Origin: Lucifuga dentata | Lineage: Eukaryota > Chordata > Actinopteri > Ophidiiformes > Bythitidae | Assembly (NCBI GenBank): GCA_014773175.1 | Contig: VXCM01000203.1 | Location: 366,929-430,928, forward strand | Length of the DNA: 64,000 nt | Direction: 5' to 3' | Part shown: piece by piece, positions 35,835 through 48,779 of the stretch | Position numbering within the stretch: the first letter of the stretch is position 1 | Layout: each line of letters starts with the position of its first letter | Position numbers and translations under genes: made by a program | Notes under the pieces: generated by a model | The model's input: the letters and a program-made list of their open reading frames with translations, nothing else | Told to the model about the DNA's origin: nothing | Database searches by the model: none

Positions 35835-36069
35835 CTTGTTTCTCTCCTTTTTGGGAGCATAATTAAAATCTCAGGAGCACTCAGACGGTGTTGGGGATTA
35901 ATCTCCCATGGCACATCTCCATTTGCAGCCTGGATCATCAGCCATGCCTCTCTGCATTAGCCTCCAGCTGTGCAACTGTCTGCCCAACCTGGCTCTAGCA
36001 CATCGTGTAGGGGCATACTTGGGAAAGGAGTGAAAGAGGAGAGAGATGGGAAGTGGGAGGAAGTGGTGG

Positions 36070-36132
36070 TGGGGGGGGGGGGGGGGGGGNNNNNNNNNNN
36101 NNNNNNNNNNNNNNNNNNNNNNNNNNNNNNNN
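36070..36132. other. Poly-G run and 43-base assembly gap
   Basis: About 19 G are followed by 43 N (36090-36132), the only multi-base gap in the window. The G run may form quadruplex structure, which would explain sequencing failure. Confidence 0.9.
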
Positions 36133-36568
36133 TTCACTTTTTTTTTTTTTCTTCAGAGCTGATTTGAACTTCATTTTCTCTCAAATGGCCTCCTCCACTC
36201 AAATGTGATTGATAATAATAGCTTTTTACTGTGGTTATAAGGCGGAAAGGATTTTTTTGATTCCTACAGACATGGAAGGGTTGTTAGTGCAGCACCAAGT
36301 GGGAGTGAAAATTGGCTCTTTTTCATGCAGTGTGACTCTTGAGGGTGGTTATACTGTAATTTTTTGATATATCACTGCTGTTCTTCGACACCATTAGATG
36401 TCCACTTCCTGTGGGACAGGCAATTTATGAAAGTCACATAAGCAGAGTTCAGCTAATTCTGCTAGCATACCATTTGAGTAACAAGGTGCCAAGAAAGGAT
36501 TTGGATGATTTTCATTTAATAAAATAGTAATTATATCATTCTCAGATATTATTCTGCTACCAATTTAA

Positions 36569-37062
36569 TTAAAGGACCATAAGAGTGGTTTTGCATTTTT
36601 GAGCCCAATGATATACTACCCACACAGACATTACATTACTGCCAACCATTTTCCAAAACATAAAATTGTATTTTAGTTTTTCTGTTATTTTGCCAAATCT
36701 CATAATATTTTAAAATTTAAAATTTGCTGTTTTGCATGCTAACACCTACACATAATTGTAGAAGGCATGATTGTTTTAATTTCTCTGTAAAAGCAGCTTT
36801 CTCCTGGAACTATATTCTGTAGCAGAGAAATCCATTTTCTTCTGAGCAGCTCCATGTTGGATCAGTTAAATTAATATCTTTGGTCAAATAATAATAACAG
36901 CATGTTTCAAATCTCTACAAGTTGATTTTTTTTTTTTTTTTTTTTAGCATGCTGGCAAGAAAACCTAATCTTTTTTTTTTTCATTTTTTGCAGCAACATA
37001 ACATGTATGTGTGTTGTATTTATTGTGTTCAAACATGCAAAATTGCCATCATGATCCTTTAA
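36569..37062 (+). mobile_element. TTAA-flanked MITE, complete copy (494 bp)
   Basis: It begins TTAAAGGACCATAA at 36569 and ends CATGATCCTTTAA at 37062, with TTAA at both ends. The inverted ends extend further with mismatches: TTTGCATTTTTGAGCCCAAT near the left and ATTGTGTTCAAACATGCAAA near the right. The interior follows the same block order as the 13.1 and 63.5 kb copies but has gained T-rich tracts at about 36928 and 36971. No coding sequence. This is the best-delimited copy in the window. Confidence 0.8.
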
Positions 37063-39366
37063 ACCTGAATTCTTTAATGTAATTTCTGGGTTTGTTACAG
37101 CACATTCTCTAGATCTAAACTGAGCTGTGGCATTATTTGTAAGTGTTTAGCACTCAAGTACAATATGCAACCAAACAGCACACCTAAAAAAGCATTAAGA
37201 CAGCAGTCACTCACAGAGACCCATGGGTTTACAAACCCGTCAGGCTTTGGATTGGAGGCTGTCCCACCAGCCAATAGCAAAGTGATGCTTTTGCTTCGTA
37301 GTCCAACCCATTTAATGGGCCCTGAGCTCCAACATGCAAGATATGGTTGACCTGATCCAATTTAGGCCATGCTCAATCAAGCTGATTCTACAGGGGACAT
37401 GCAGGCTGGGTACTGCAGTGTGTGCAAGAATGGCTTGCTCAACAAAGCAGCTTTTAAAGGTCATGTTTTTGCTGCCTCCATGCCCACAAGATCCTTATGG
37501 AGGGCACCATTTGCAAACTGAGTATGTAAATTCATCACAAACCTCCAACTCAACTGTGATTTATGCTGCTAGCCAGAGGAGCCTCATTTTGACTGTGTGC
37601 AAAATAGAACTGCAAACTTCAGCATGGGGTCTCCAAGGTCCTATCTGTGGTATCTGCACGCCAAGATGTAAAGAGGGCTCTGAAAATGACACATTGAGTG
37701 TTTTTGTGTAAATTAACACCCCAAACATTTTTTCACTGTTTACTCTTGCTTGTTTTATTGATGTAACCTTACAGTAATTAGTTGTTAGCATTGTAAGTTG
37801 TCACAAATGTAAGCAAATATAAACGTCAACAAGGTTTTCTTTCCCATTTTCAATAGCCTCATGCCTCTCATGGGGAGTACGGGTGTTATGCTTATGCTTC
37901 TTCTATACAACGAGCCAATTATATTATCAGCATGGGACCTCTGCTTGACATCGCATGTGCTGATGGTATAATGAAATAAAAGTGGTTTCACACACATGCT
38001 CCCACTGTGTCCTTGACGTTTGGAACTGTCTACTTTGCAGTTTCTGTGATTTGGGCGAGAGGTATATTTTCAAAGTTTCCATGGTGTTGAACGTTCTCCA
38101 TAGGGGACAGGCAGCCATCTCATATTTCAAGTGGTTCTGGTACTGACACTGTTCAGTAACAGAAGATGTTCCAAATGGGTATTTCATATTGTGAAAACTT
38201 GCCAGTGGTTTTTAGGGAAAATAGTTCAAGGAAAAAAACAAGCAAACACTTGGTTAGAAAGACACTAAAACACAACAGCTGAGCCCTGACATGCCTTCAG
38301 CCTCAGATCTTATAGGAAAACAAAGCTGCTGGCTGTCAGTAAGTCCAATATTCATCTACTATCAATGGATTGATCCACTAACTCCTGAAGAAAGCAGCAG
38401 GTTATCTTCACCCAGCTAAAAGTTCCAGTCTCTTCATCAGCCACTAATTAATTTTGGAACAGTGGTATTTTCGTACTGAACAGGTACAATCGCCTTGCAA
38501 AAACCATTACAGTACAGTCCTGTAAAAGTGTTTAATATCCAAAACAAATTTATCCAAATACACCTCCAACAAAGTATATTAGAGGTATATTTTTTCATTT
38601 TCAGTTTGGTACAGTCTACCACCAGATTCAACATTTCAAAAACAAAAAAAAAAAAAAAAAAAACATAAATGACTACAATCAGAAACAGCCAATCATGAGC
38701 TTATCTTACTTTAAAGAGCCCTTGCACATTTGGACTTTTACACATCAGAAAGTTAAAATATATACAGTATATAGTGAATGTAGCATTACAGTCACAACAT
38801 GACATGCCTAATGCTGGATTTCATGCTCTTATACTCACTCTTATGTCTCTTCATAAACACAATACTGTGTTTTATGTATGCAAATACGATGAAAAATTAA
38901 AATAAAATAGTGGTTACATGAGACCATTTGAGCCATAGAACACTGAAAACAAAGGACGGCTATGGTCGACAGAAAAAAACACATTCTCAGATTTTTGTAT
39001 CAGCGTTGAATAGAATTTTATGACTGGAAGTCATCAAGTCCAAGGATCCAAACTTTTACAGCAGTCAGGAATGTTTGTTGTAAATGTTCGACACTCTGCA
39101 GTAAAATGTGCCAAGCAGAGCTTGTAGCTGTGGCTTACAACAGGCTTGTTATAATGAGATCTCCTACCAACAAACAGATGCGTTGAACCAGCATTCTGTG
39201 AAGTTAACATCTGTAGATAATTGGATGGTGTAGCTTTAGTGGAAAACACGTAGCGGGCCCCTGTTTCTCAGTGAGAAGTCATTATCAATGTTTATGTTAA
39301 TAGCTTTGCCCATGCCCATACCAAGGCTACATGTGTTCCTGGACTGAATGAGGAGTTTTGGCTGAC
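37063..39366. other. Non-coding stretch, nothing recognised
   Basis: Contains a poly-A run at about 38643-38662. Frames at 37334-37711 (plus) and 37561-37791 (minus) overlap on opposite strands and show no domain. Confidence 0.4.
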
Positions 39367-39403
39367 TTTTTTTTTTTTTTTTTTNTTTTTTTTTTTTTTT
39401 TTT
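39367..39403. repeat. Poly-T tract with single N
   Basis: T runs on both sides of an N at 39385. Confidence 0.85.
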
Positions 39404-42126
39404 CTCTTTGCTTTTTTACTGCCTGCTCATGGGCACATTGCTACTTTTCAGAAGTCTTCAGTATCTGAGCAATCTTTTCAACTGCTCTGCTGGGAAATTC
39501 TAAACTTAATATTGCAGTTTACAGACACTGACACTGAGTTTGACTCTTGACTCACTTGGTGATTTGGCACTTGTCACCTGTCGCTTATACTCACAATAAT
39601 CATACTGCTTGCTTGCTTCTGGATTTAATATTAAAGAAATTCATTTTCAGATCTTTAATTGATCAAATCCACAGTGTGATATTGAAGAAAAGCTGATTAA
39701 GTTGGCTTATATATGTGTAAGTTTAGGGGAACATTATCTGAAACATTTTTTTCTGTGTGATTTAGTGGTGCAATGTGTTCTTTTTACATAGGGTGCCTGC
39801 AGAGTCCTCACTCCTATTTAGTATTCTCCTTAGTGTTCTCTGAAAAATGAATAATTTAAAACTTATTTTTTTGAAAGAGAGACCATCACCTCCCCCCATC
39901 AGTATTTGTACTTGATTGCAATTTCATCACATTTTATGTTCACATTGAGTGTCATTACAAATTGAATACATCATTTACTGCAATTTCTGACATTTCAGAA
40001 AATAAACATATCCAAGGACAAGACACAAGATGAGAAATGCATCAAGATGGGCAATTGAAAATTTGTATGTGTTTACTTAGCTTTCTATGGAGGTAATTTA
40101 ATATCTCAAGCAAAAGAAATGACTTAAAGTGATAAAAGCTACAGAGACTAGCATTTATCTTTTTAGTTCCCTTCTCTACACAAATAGATCACTCCTCCAG
40201 ACAATCAGTTCTATATAAATAAAGCATAAAAAACTAGCATACAGACAGATTTGAAAGGTTTGTTTATTGCTTGGTTAAATGTTTGAAAGGCCAAGATATG
40301 ATCTAAGTGATATGAACTTGGTATGATCACGGGTGCCTGATATACCACCCCGCAGCCTGGGATTTTCAGGCAGTGGTGTGTCTAGACTTTACATGAAATT
40401 CAGTAACAGGCCTGCTTTGTTGAGAGGAGAACAGCTAGACTCATTAAAGCTAAAGGGCAGGCCACAAGTATGCAAATGACAACTCAGTACAACAGCGATG
40501 TCCAGAGGGGCTGAACATACAGCTAGAAAAGTAAAAGATCACACCGGGTTCTGCTAAACAAAAAGATCAAAATATAGTATAAACCACAAATTCATGGATA
40601 TGTCTTGCCCTAATATTTCCACCAAAGGCTGAGAATGCTTGGAGATGCACTTAAGGGATAATATAATGCATAATAAAACAATATCATATCAAGAGTTAGC
40701 ATCCAAACACTCACAGATCTTTATAAGTATCAAGGCATTAATGTTGTCTATATCTGTAACATCAATGGTAAACTCAGACTAAGGTGGTATGATTTTTGAC
40801 CAAATCTTTAACTGCACTGACATGATTGTATATTTTTTTTCAGTAAAGATGATATTGAAAAGGCTTGGCAGGTTCATCCACATAGCATAAGAAATTGATC
40901 TTGACTTAATAAGGTTACTACTAATCAAAAATCCTATCGGGATTAGGATCAGAAGATGTGTGTTCAGAATCTAAAGTTTGTGAAGGCTGCTAAACAGAGG
41001 ACAAATACCAGAGTGACAGAAGGTCAAAGGTTAAATAGGAGAAAGACCAGACATGGTGCTGTTGACCTCATTCTTCTAAGTGTTTATTCAAATAAATCAC
41101 TGAGGAATTCTAGAAGTGCTCACTCTTATTACTTATATGAATACGTAATTTCTTCAAATATCACCCAAAATCATGAAATCTTTAATTTTATCTTTAATAG
41201 TAGATTTATGAAATATATACAGTGCTAGATACAGTATGTGCCTCTGTGAGTAACAATGAATGAATTATGCTTCCACCTGCAATGACCCATGCAAAGAGCT
41301 CCAATTTTCTTAAAAGGCAACCTGTTTATCCATCACTACATAACTGATACTGATTGAAGTAGCTGAAGATGTGTTTTTTCAGGCAATATAACATGCAATT
41401 ATCGCCTGTTGTTTCAAGATGAAAAAATGCAGTGTCTCAGGCTGCATGGCTCAGATGGAGAGTGGGGCTTTTTTAAAATAAATAACCCTTGGTAATTGCT
41501 ATCTTTGAAATACCTGAGGAAATGTGTTGTTATCTGAGAAACACTTAAAGGTTGAATTTAAAGGCCAGATGGAAGCTCTAATTTAGTTTTTGTCTAATAA
41601 AACCATAATACCACCGCTTTTGCAATAATAACCTTTTTAAAAAATGCTGTTCATCATTTTACAGAATCTGTAGGTTAATATAAAATAACACAGTACAATG
41701 ACTAACCTCAAGTAAACAAGTGGCCACAATAGAGGGATTTAATTAAAACTCATAACTGGTTCATTTTCCTTCTGGGTGCTGTTTTTGCCCGTTTTTATTA
41801 GGACTAGGACTTTACAAGGAATTTGTTATTTGAAAATAATTATAAACATGTATTTAAGTCTGTGTGTGCTTATCATCACAAAATTAGCATTTCCCTCCTA
41901 AGCCACTTTCAGACATGCACTCCATTCTGTTCTTTTACTGACAATTTCACACTTCAGCCTCATGTTTGAAAAGGACCCAGAGTCACTTTTCCATAGAAAG
42001 TAGCACCAGTTATTTTACTTGGTAGGACCTAATAATATTTCTTCAACACCTTCTTCATGGCAAAGTGTGAATAAATGGTCACATTGCCACCAAAAGCATA
42101 CATGTGATTACTGCCCTCTGATGTTA

Positions 42127-42129
<3 letters not shown>
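39404..42129. other. Non-coding stretch, nothing recognised
   Basis: AT-rich, unique-looking, without long repeats or supported frames. Confidence 0.4.

Positions 42130-42166
<37 letters not shown>
42130..42166. repeat. (TG)n microsatellite
   Basis: Perfect run of about 18 units. Confidence 0.95.
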
Positions 42167-42168
<2 letters not shown>

Positions 42169-44229
42169 AGCATACAGACCAATCATTGTGAGACTAGGAA
42201 GTGATGCTTTAAATTCTGCACCCAGATTACACATCTATTATGAACAATACAATGGCATATTATCACAGTTTTTTAGGAACATTAGATTTCTTCTGTTGGA
42301 AATATGATAGATTAGAGCAGCAAAGACTCCATCATACAGGAAATGTGCAGCTGTAAAATCAAACTAAGCTAAAAGAGGCTAAAAAAGCAGACAGAGAGGG
42401 AAATACAGAAATGTGTGATATTTTTTTGTAATTTTGTGGGTTAAAAGCAACTAGTGTATGTTACAGTCATTTGATCAAATATTATCACTGAATGCTATCA
42501 CTTAAATAGGAGGAGTACATGGTGCTTTATTCATTTGATATGTTTTACAAATATTGCATGGCTGTAAAAGCAAGATTTTTCTCTCTATGTACTGTACAAA
42601 AATCCCTGACATGTCTGAGCATCAAGGCTTTCAAGGCTACATGGTACATCCATGTGTCTTTAATGTGGTTATGTGCTTCTTGTGTGTGGTCCTGTAATTA
42701 TTTCCTATATCTACCCACTACTGCCGATGAAATTTTTTGACATCATTTTGTGTTGGAATGCAGCTGTGCTGCAGCGAGCTTGCCAGTTCACAAGGAATGC
42801 CAAGTAGTCTACCTAGTCTGGATCTGACCTGCTCACCCAGCGGTGAAGCTTTGACCCTTTCACTCCCTCTCTGGACGCCAACTCAGGCCTCTGTTGAGGC
42901 TGTTGAACTTGACAACAGCTTCTCCATGTCTCTTGGCTGGGCAGCAGTGATTTATTATCAGTGTTCATCTTTAAAGGAGCACCGCTGAGTTGAAAGATGA
43001 TTGTCCTCCTGAGAAAGGGAATAAACCATGGCCTGATGGTGCCAGGAATCCCAGCCAGAAACAACAGCAAATTCTATCACAGGCGCAAAGGAGAGAGTTG
43101 ACCTTTAATCAGAGCTAAGCTATACATATCACTGCTGTCATTTGAAAAGCCTGTGGCTCCAAGTATGTTGATTTTTATTTTATAATGATATTTTTTTTAT
43201 CCCATGTTCCTTTATTGGCAGACTATGCAAATATAGCATACTCTTGTACAGCAGCTCACTTAATGAAATATAAACCTCTATAGCAATCTCTGATTATATT
43301 TACCCACAAGGCAATCAAGACAATGCAATCTGACTATCATTGGCAAAAAATCAAATAACTCTACTGGGATAAACAGGTTAAAAGCCCCGCAGAGGCTGCA
43401 ATGTTCCTTTTATCCCCTGGCAGGAGCAGTGCTAAATAGCGTAAAGTTTGTCCAGTGGTGGTGCAAGAGGAAATGTCATGTGGCCATTAAAACCAAAACT
43501 GTTTATTTTCTTGAAAGCAGAGTGAATTTCATGGTATTCTGCCTATTTCATTAGGAGGTATCTTGCATGCACAACTGACATTTTGGCCTGAGAACCCAAT
43601 GAAGTTCCAAAAATGAAAAAGGTGCATCCTATGGGGAGCATGAATCAAGACAGTACATTTTATGGCAACATTCAGGAAGCCAGTTAGTATGACAAATGAA
43701 TTTATAAGGCATTAATCCTGCCCACTGAGTTGTGTAAAAACTCCCAAATGAGCTAAATGGCAAAATCCAGACACGTTTCAACCTTGTAATGTTGTTGTGG
43801 CTAAAGTGTTAGCAAACCATTCCTACGTATACATTCAGCAGACCCATGCAGCTTTATTAACTTGCTAGTTGTGTTTCTACCAACCTTATGAATGCAAATA
43901 CAACATTCATTCTGGTTTTAGTTCTGTTTTGGTCTGTACCAACTCCTGATAAAAATATCTGAGTGTCACAAATATTACATACTGAACTTAATTCACCTGC
44001 CATTCATTAGCTTTGTCTATAGTTATACAGTATACTGCACAGGTCATGTAAGTTAGCTTATCACATTTTTAATGGAAACAGCTGCCTTCTACTGTTGGAA
44101 AGAGCACAGCAGCCTAAAACATCTATATTGAAATTTTTGATGTAAAAATTCTATTTTGTTGAGTCTGAATTCACAGTACAAAATATAATAATGTTTATGC
44201 TGATTTTGTTTTGGTAACAAGATCAGAAT
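42167..44229. other. Non-coding stretch, nothing recognised
   Basis: The frame at 42737-42988 has no recognisable motif and is opposed by a minus-strand frame. The segment near 43080-43500 is repeat-free and moderately GC, a possible conserved non-coding stretch, unproven. Confidence 0.35.
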
Positions 44230-44620
44230 ATATAGGCTGAGTCCAAATGCTAAGCGTGAAAGACAACTCCAAGGGTAATTGGTCAAAATAGATTTAATGG
44301 AAAATATTCAATAGGGGGAATTTGAGGAATGAAGGGAAGGCAGGGGCATTCAGCAGGCTGGCAACAGGATGCAGATTAAAGGGTGAACCTCACTGAAAAG
44401 CAAGACTTGCCATGACAGAGTCTGAAGGATGATGAGGAGTAGCTGAGGGGTAATCAGGACAATTGAGAGCAGCTGTGGAAATCCAGGGACCATTCAGCAG
44501 CAGTATGTTAAGTTGAGGATCATGATATATAGGCTACATTTACACTAGATCTTCATACCCAGCTTCAATTGTTTGCCTATATCTGACTTTTTTGATAGCC
44601 TCTTTACATCTGCTTTTATA
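44230..44620. repeat. Unclassified repeat-like segment with a foldback-type end
   Basis: Purine-rich sequence (gacagagtctgaaggatgat, ggggtaatcaggacaattga) like non-coding retroelement sequence I have seen in fish genomes is followed by ggctacatttacactagat near 44529, which resembles the gcatttacacc end of a common MITE family. Neither boundary nor class can be fixed. Confidence 0.25.
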
Positions 44621-46451
44621 ACTGGTCCACATCCAATAACTGAGTTTAGATGGCTTAGACCTGAAATAGACTCCCAAACCTCGCCAGAATTTTCACAGAC
44701 TTAAAGGTTTTGGCAAATCAAGTTTTTTTCCTAATCCCTGAAAAGCTGTCATTTTTAAAATTGTATTGTTGTGTTGTCAAAAAAAAAAAAAAAAAAAAGT
44801 TTTTATTTTATTTCAAACCATTAAAATAGTGATACATGACATAGAAAGGTTATATCAGTATATCAAAACTTCAGAAGATTATGCAGGAACACAAAAGAAT
44901 CACAAAGTCCAGAATGTCAAAACACCAAAAGCAAGAATAAAGGCAAGTTTTGGAGCTATAACTCTTGCTCCTTTCAACTCCATGTAAACAGTTTTGTACC
45001 ACCAGCAGTGCCATCATGAGCTGGAGTGTGTATTAAATCACCCATACAGTACATCAGCTCACCCATGCCCACCGCCCACTGGCATATCTGTCACGGCTGC
45101 TCTTGGTGACAGTCCTTCACTGTGGTGGGGGANTTTTTTTTTTTTTTTTTTTTGCTATTTTAATGCCTTGAATTTAATTGGATTTTCTAATAATACAGGC
45201 CATAAATTGAAACAATCAGAAGGAAGTTACCTGTAAACTTTACTGTTTGTATTGGTTTGTTTTTGTTTGTTTGTTTTTTAATCTTGAAGGGTCAGAAGAG
45301 TTTTTTTTTTTCAGTGAGGAAGAGGAAGTGACTGATGGTTTTGTCCTTCTGATGTGGAGTGATCTTTCCCAGTCACGCCAGCCCCACATGCACTTCTATC
45401 TCATCCTTATTTGACTTAATGCTGATAAATGAACCTATATCATTTCTCATTCTGAGTTGGATTTGATGCTTGCTTCGCTGTATCTTTATGTCTCTGTGTA
45501 ATTGGTCTCAAGGACAAAACCTGATGTGCTGGAACAGGTCATTTACCACTGTTTGCTCAAAGGGATATTGTAAAATATGTCTGATTCTATTTCTGCTTCA
45601 AATGCATGTAAACTGTGTTATAATCAGCCAAAAATCATATTAAATGTATACTGTTTAATATTGCAGGACAAGAGAGAACTGCTTATTTTTACCTAAGATT
45701 CCTAAACACTTAAAAGCAATATCTTTAACAAAAATGAACACTATTATTCTCCCAAAGGTTTCTAGAAGGTAGCTATAATTGCCATAATTATATACTGTAA
45801 AAACAAATTTGCTGAACAACTGGAGCAATGTTTGTGCACATTTTTCTTTAGACAGACTCTTTTTGCAAAACTTATGACTGTTATTCCCCTTGAGAGCTCT
45901 TTTGTGTGACTTTTAAAAGAATAATATAAGGGACAAGAAGAGAGAAGCTGAGCTTTACAGATATTGCTGGCTGCTGTGTGACTCGGGCTTGCCATATCTG
46001 GGTCAGGCCTCCCAGCCTGGTTCAAGCATAATGTGAGAATCTGCAGGGAGGGATGTACTCTTTAACATCAACGTGGGTGAGAGGGAGATGGATTTTGAGA
46101 CTATCGCGTTCTGCAGGTGTGGCATGGTAGATGGAACACTTCCTAGTAAGGCAGCTGAGAAGCGATTCATCAGCAGCGCAGTGGGTCTGAAAGATTTACA
46201 GACCAGCTGGTGCACGCTCATGCTCTGATGCCACAGAATTACACTTGAAATCGCTTCACTTCTGTCTGTATCTTCTGACAAAAACCTGTAGTGAAAAGTA
46301 AAAGGTAGCAGCGTGGCACCCCTGACCCATTCCAAAGAGCCGTGCCCGTGTGTCACCCAGGGCCTCAAGGGTGCAGGCTACATGCACCTCTTGATGTGCA
46401 CAGTTTAATCAAGCTGGCAGGGTGACCTGAGTTGACAGGGTGCGTTATTTG

Positions 46452-46453
<2 letters not shown>
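44621..46453. other. Non-coding stretch with gapped T run
   Basis: A poly-A run lies at about 44779-44799 and a poly-T run with an N (45133-45153). The 121-codon minus-strand frame at 46003-46368 has balanced composition but no domain, start context or splice support I can defend. Confidence 0.35.
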
Positions 46454-46514
<61 letters not shown>

Positions 46515-46515
46515 T
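46454..46515. repeat. (CT)n microsatellite
   Basis: About 30 CT units with one tgt interruption near the 3' end. Confidence 0.95.
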
Positions 46516-46740
46516 AACATGGCAGTCAGTGATAACACTCCAGCAGCAGTTTCTTTCTTCCAGTACATCGATTCCAACTGGCACGCCAATCCTACACGCA
46601 CAATCAGTACACCCAGAAGCAGCCTGCTCTGCTGGTCTGAAATGAATTGATGGTTCTGGCCATTAGTAGATTATTTTTTTGTCGATTCATCCGTATTGGT
46701 GTGGTTACTTCTAAGTAACCAGACATGATCGTTTGTATCC

Positions 46741-46768
46741 ACACATACACACACACACACACACACAT
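46741..46768. repeat. (CA)n microsatellite
   Basis: About 13 CA units, one interrupted by a T. Confidence 0.9.
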
Positions 46769-46838
46769 ATGTTTCTTGGCAGGAATCTTTTGTGTGTTTA
46801 TGCACAGCAATCACAGGAGTTAAGGAGCATCTCAAGGT

Positions 46839-47090
46839 CTTGTTTCAAGATTAATGAGTCTTATTTGTTCTAATCCAAAGGCATTAATCTTGTTTTCTCT
46901 TAGACTTGAGGTGTTGATTATTTTAGTAAGACACTTATTCTGTTTTTCAAGTGGAGCTGCTTAGAAACAAGTCTAAAATATTCGTTAGATTGTTGAGACA
47001 TTACTATCACAAACATCTAATGTAAAATATATTGTTATTTCAATATTCTGACTAATTGTAAAAACACTTAGCATGTTATCTTAAAACAAG
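46839..47090. mobile_element. Small foldback element with CTTGTTTCAAGA ends
   Basis: CTTGTTTCAAGA at 46839-46850 matches the reverse complement of TCTTAAAACAAG at 47079-47090 at 11 of 12 bases. Interior words such as cttatttgttctaatcc and acaagtctaaaata resemble short inverted-repeat elements common in fish. No target duplication was established. Confidence 0.45.
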
Positions 47091-48287
47091 TGAAAAAAAA
47101 ACAGTGAAGTGAGATTATTTTATTTCATTTGTTTAAATCCAGTTATTTATAACTACATTCATGGTTAGACAGTGAGGGTTTTTTTGATTTTTTTTTTTTC
47201 GGAGGGGTGTATACTAATTAATTTCTTATTTGGTTATTTTTACTTAGTTATGTGTTGTTGTTTTTTTTTAACTTAAAATTAGAATTTTTCAGTATAGATT
47301 GCAGAAGTTTTGTTTTGTTTTGTTTTTTTTCCAGGAGGAGATTTTTTGTTGCCAGTGCCACTGAGCTTTATACCGGTGGATTGGAATGTCCGAACTAAGA
47401 AATAAAATTTTCTCCAGCAGTCTTGGTTGACAGTTGGTCTTCAATGGCCCTGTTCCCTAACTGGAGAACACCATGTCTGACCTTTAAAAAATAAAAATAA
47501 AATAATACCTTTAAGAAAAACTTCTTGGAATGTGAGAGAATGCAGTCCTGACTTTATTGGCCTTTTGAGTCAGAGCTTGTTTTTGGAAATCATTTCAGTA
47601 AAGGTCTCATTTTAATTGTGAGGGCTTGTTGTTCCTTATACTGTATATTCTGCAAATGCTATATGCTACAGTATGTCAAACCTTAGATTTACTGTAATGT
47701 TAAGGCCTATAAGATAAATATATAATACTATAATACTACACTGATTATATTCATGTATATCATTATCCTTACTGGAGTTCTTTTGTTTGTTTTAGCAGGT
47801 TTACAAGTACTGGAAGAGTATTTTGTATGTTTGTCATGTCTGAAGTACACAACTGTGCTTTGGCTTTGTACAAGTTTTAGATTTGCTCTTTTGATATGGC
47901 AGAAGCTCTGCTTCCAAAAAAGCAAACAATTCAGATAACATTATGGACTTCAACATAATAATTAAGAGCTAATTCTTGCCAACCATGTTCTTATTTTCAA
48001 TCAGAGGTCTATTTTGAAACCTTTACAATGTCCTTAAAAAAAAAAAAAAAAAAAAAAACTGATTAACTTCCATTGTATTCTCTATTGTTTTATCATCACT
48101 GTGCACACTGAGTGAAAACAAGCTTTTTAGGTATTGTCTCTTTAGGCCCCCCTCCCAAAAACCTTTATATGTTCTGATTGGCCAGCTGCTGACTTACTGT
48201 CTGGCTTACTGGATGCCTTTCCTGAAGTTTTGTAACTTTGACAATGTTTAACACATACTGCCTATTATATTAAATATAGTAGGGAGA

Positions 48288-48289
<2 letters not shown>
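47091..48289. other. Non-coding stretch, nothing recognised
   Basis: T-rich irregular tracts occur at 47178-47340, and a poly-A run at about 48036-48057. Confidence 0.4.

Positions 48290-48320
<31 letters not shown>
48290..48320. repeat. (TA)n microsatellite
   Basis: About 15 perfect TA units. Confidence 0.95.
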
Positions 48321-48321
<1 letters not shown>

Positions 48322-48739
48322 TGTATAGCTGTCAGCTAAGAATCTAATGACTAACAAGCCAATGATGGATTTTGTTAACATTTTACAGAAAATTTTGATC
48401 AACAATTTACTTCTGATCAATTATCTTTTTCTAAAAAACAGTACTGAACTGCCTTCTAAGAGGCGTTTCTGTCTTCCTGTTGGTTTCTTTTTTTATCTCC
48501 TTTCAAAAACACATTTCATTCTGGACATTGTGTAACATGTGCAGCAGCCAAATTATGTATATTTTAGTGTTATTGTTAATATGCATGTAGTTGTGATGTG
48601 TTGCTACCCATGTATCATGCATTGCAGAGGTGCCCTCCTTTTGTGGCATCACAATGTTCATTCGCCATTCTGGAGCTCTTTAGTAGTCTTTTTTTCCCCA
48701 TTGTAAGCACAGACTTAATTGTGCAGTAATTAGGTGATA

Positions 48740-48743
<4 letters not shown>

Positions 48744-48778
<35 letters not shown>
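48744..48778. repeat. Poly-A tract (35 A)
   Basis: The longest uninterrupted A run in the window. No upstream retroelement body is recognised. Confidence 0.9.

Positions 48779-48779
<1 letters not shown>

Noticed and set aside
37334..37711. 125-codon plus-strand frame
   Set aside because: No motif is recognised, an opposing minus-strand frame overlaps it, and there are no credible splice sites or start context.
46003..46368. 121-codon minus-strand frame
   Set aside because: No recognisable domain, no splice or promoter context, and it ends near other overlapping frames. Could be chance.
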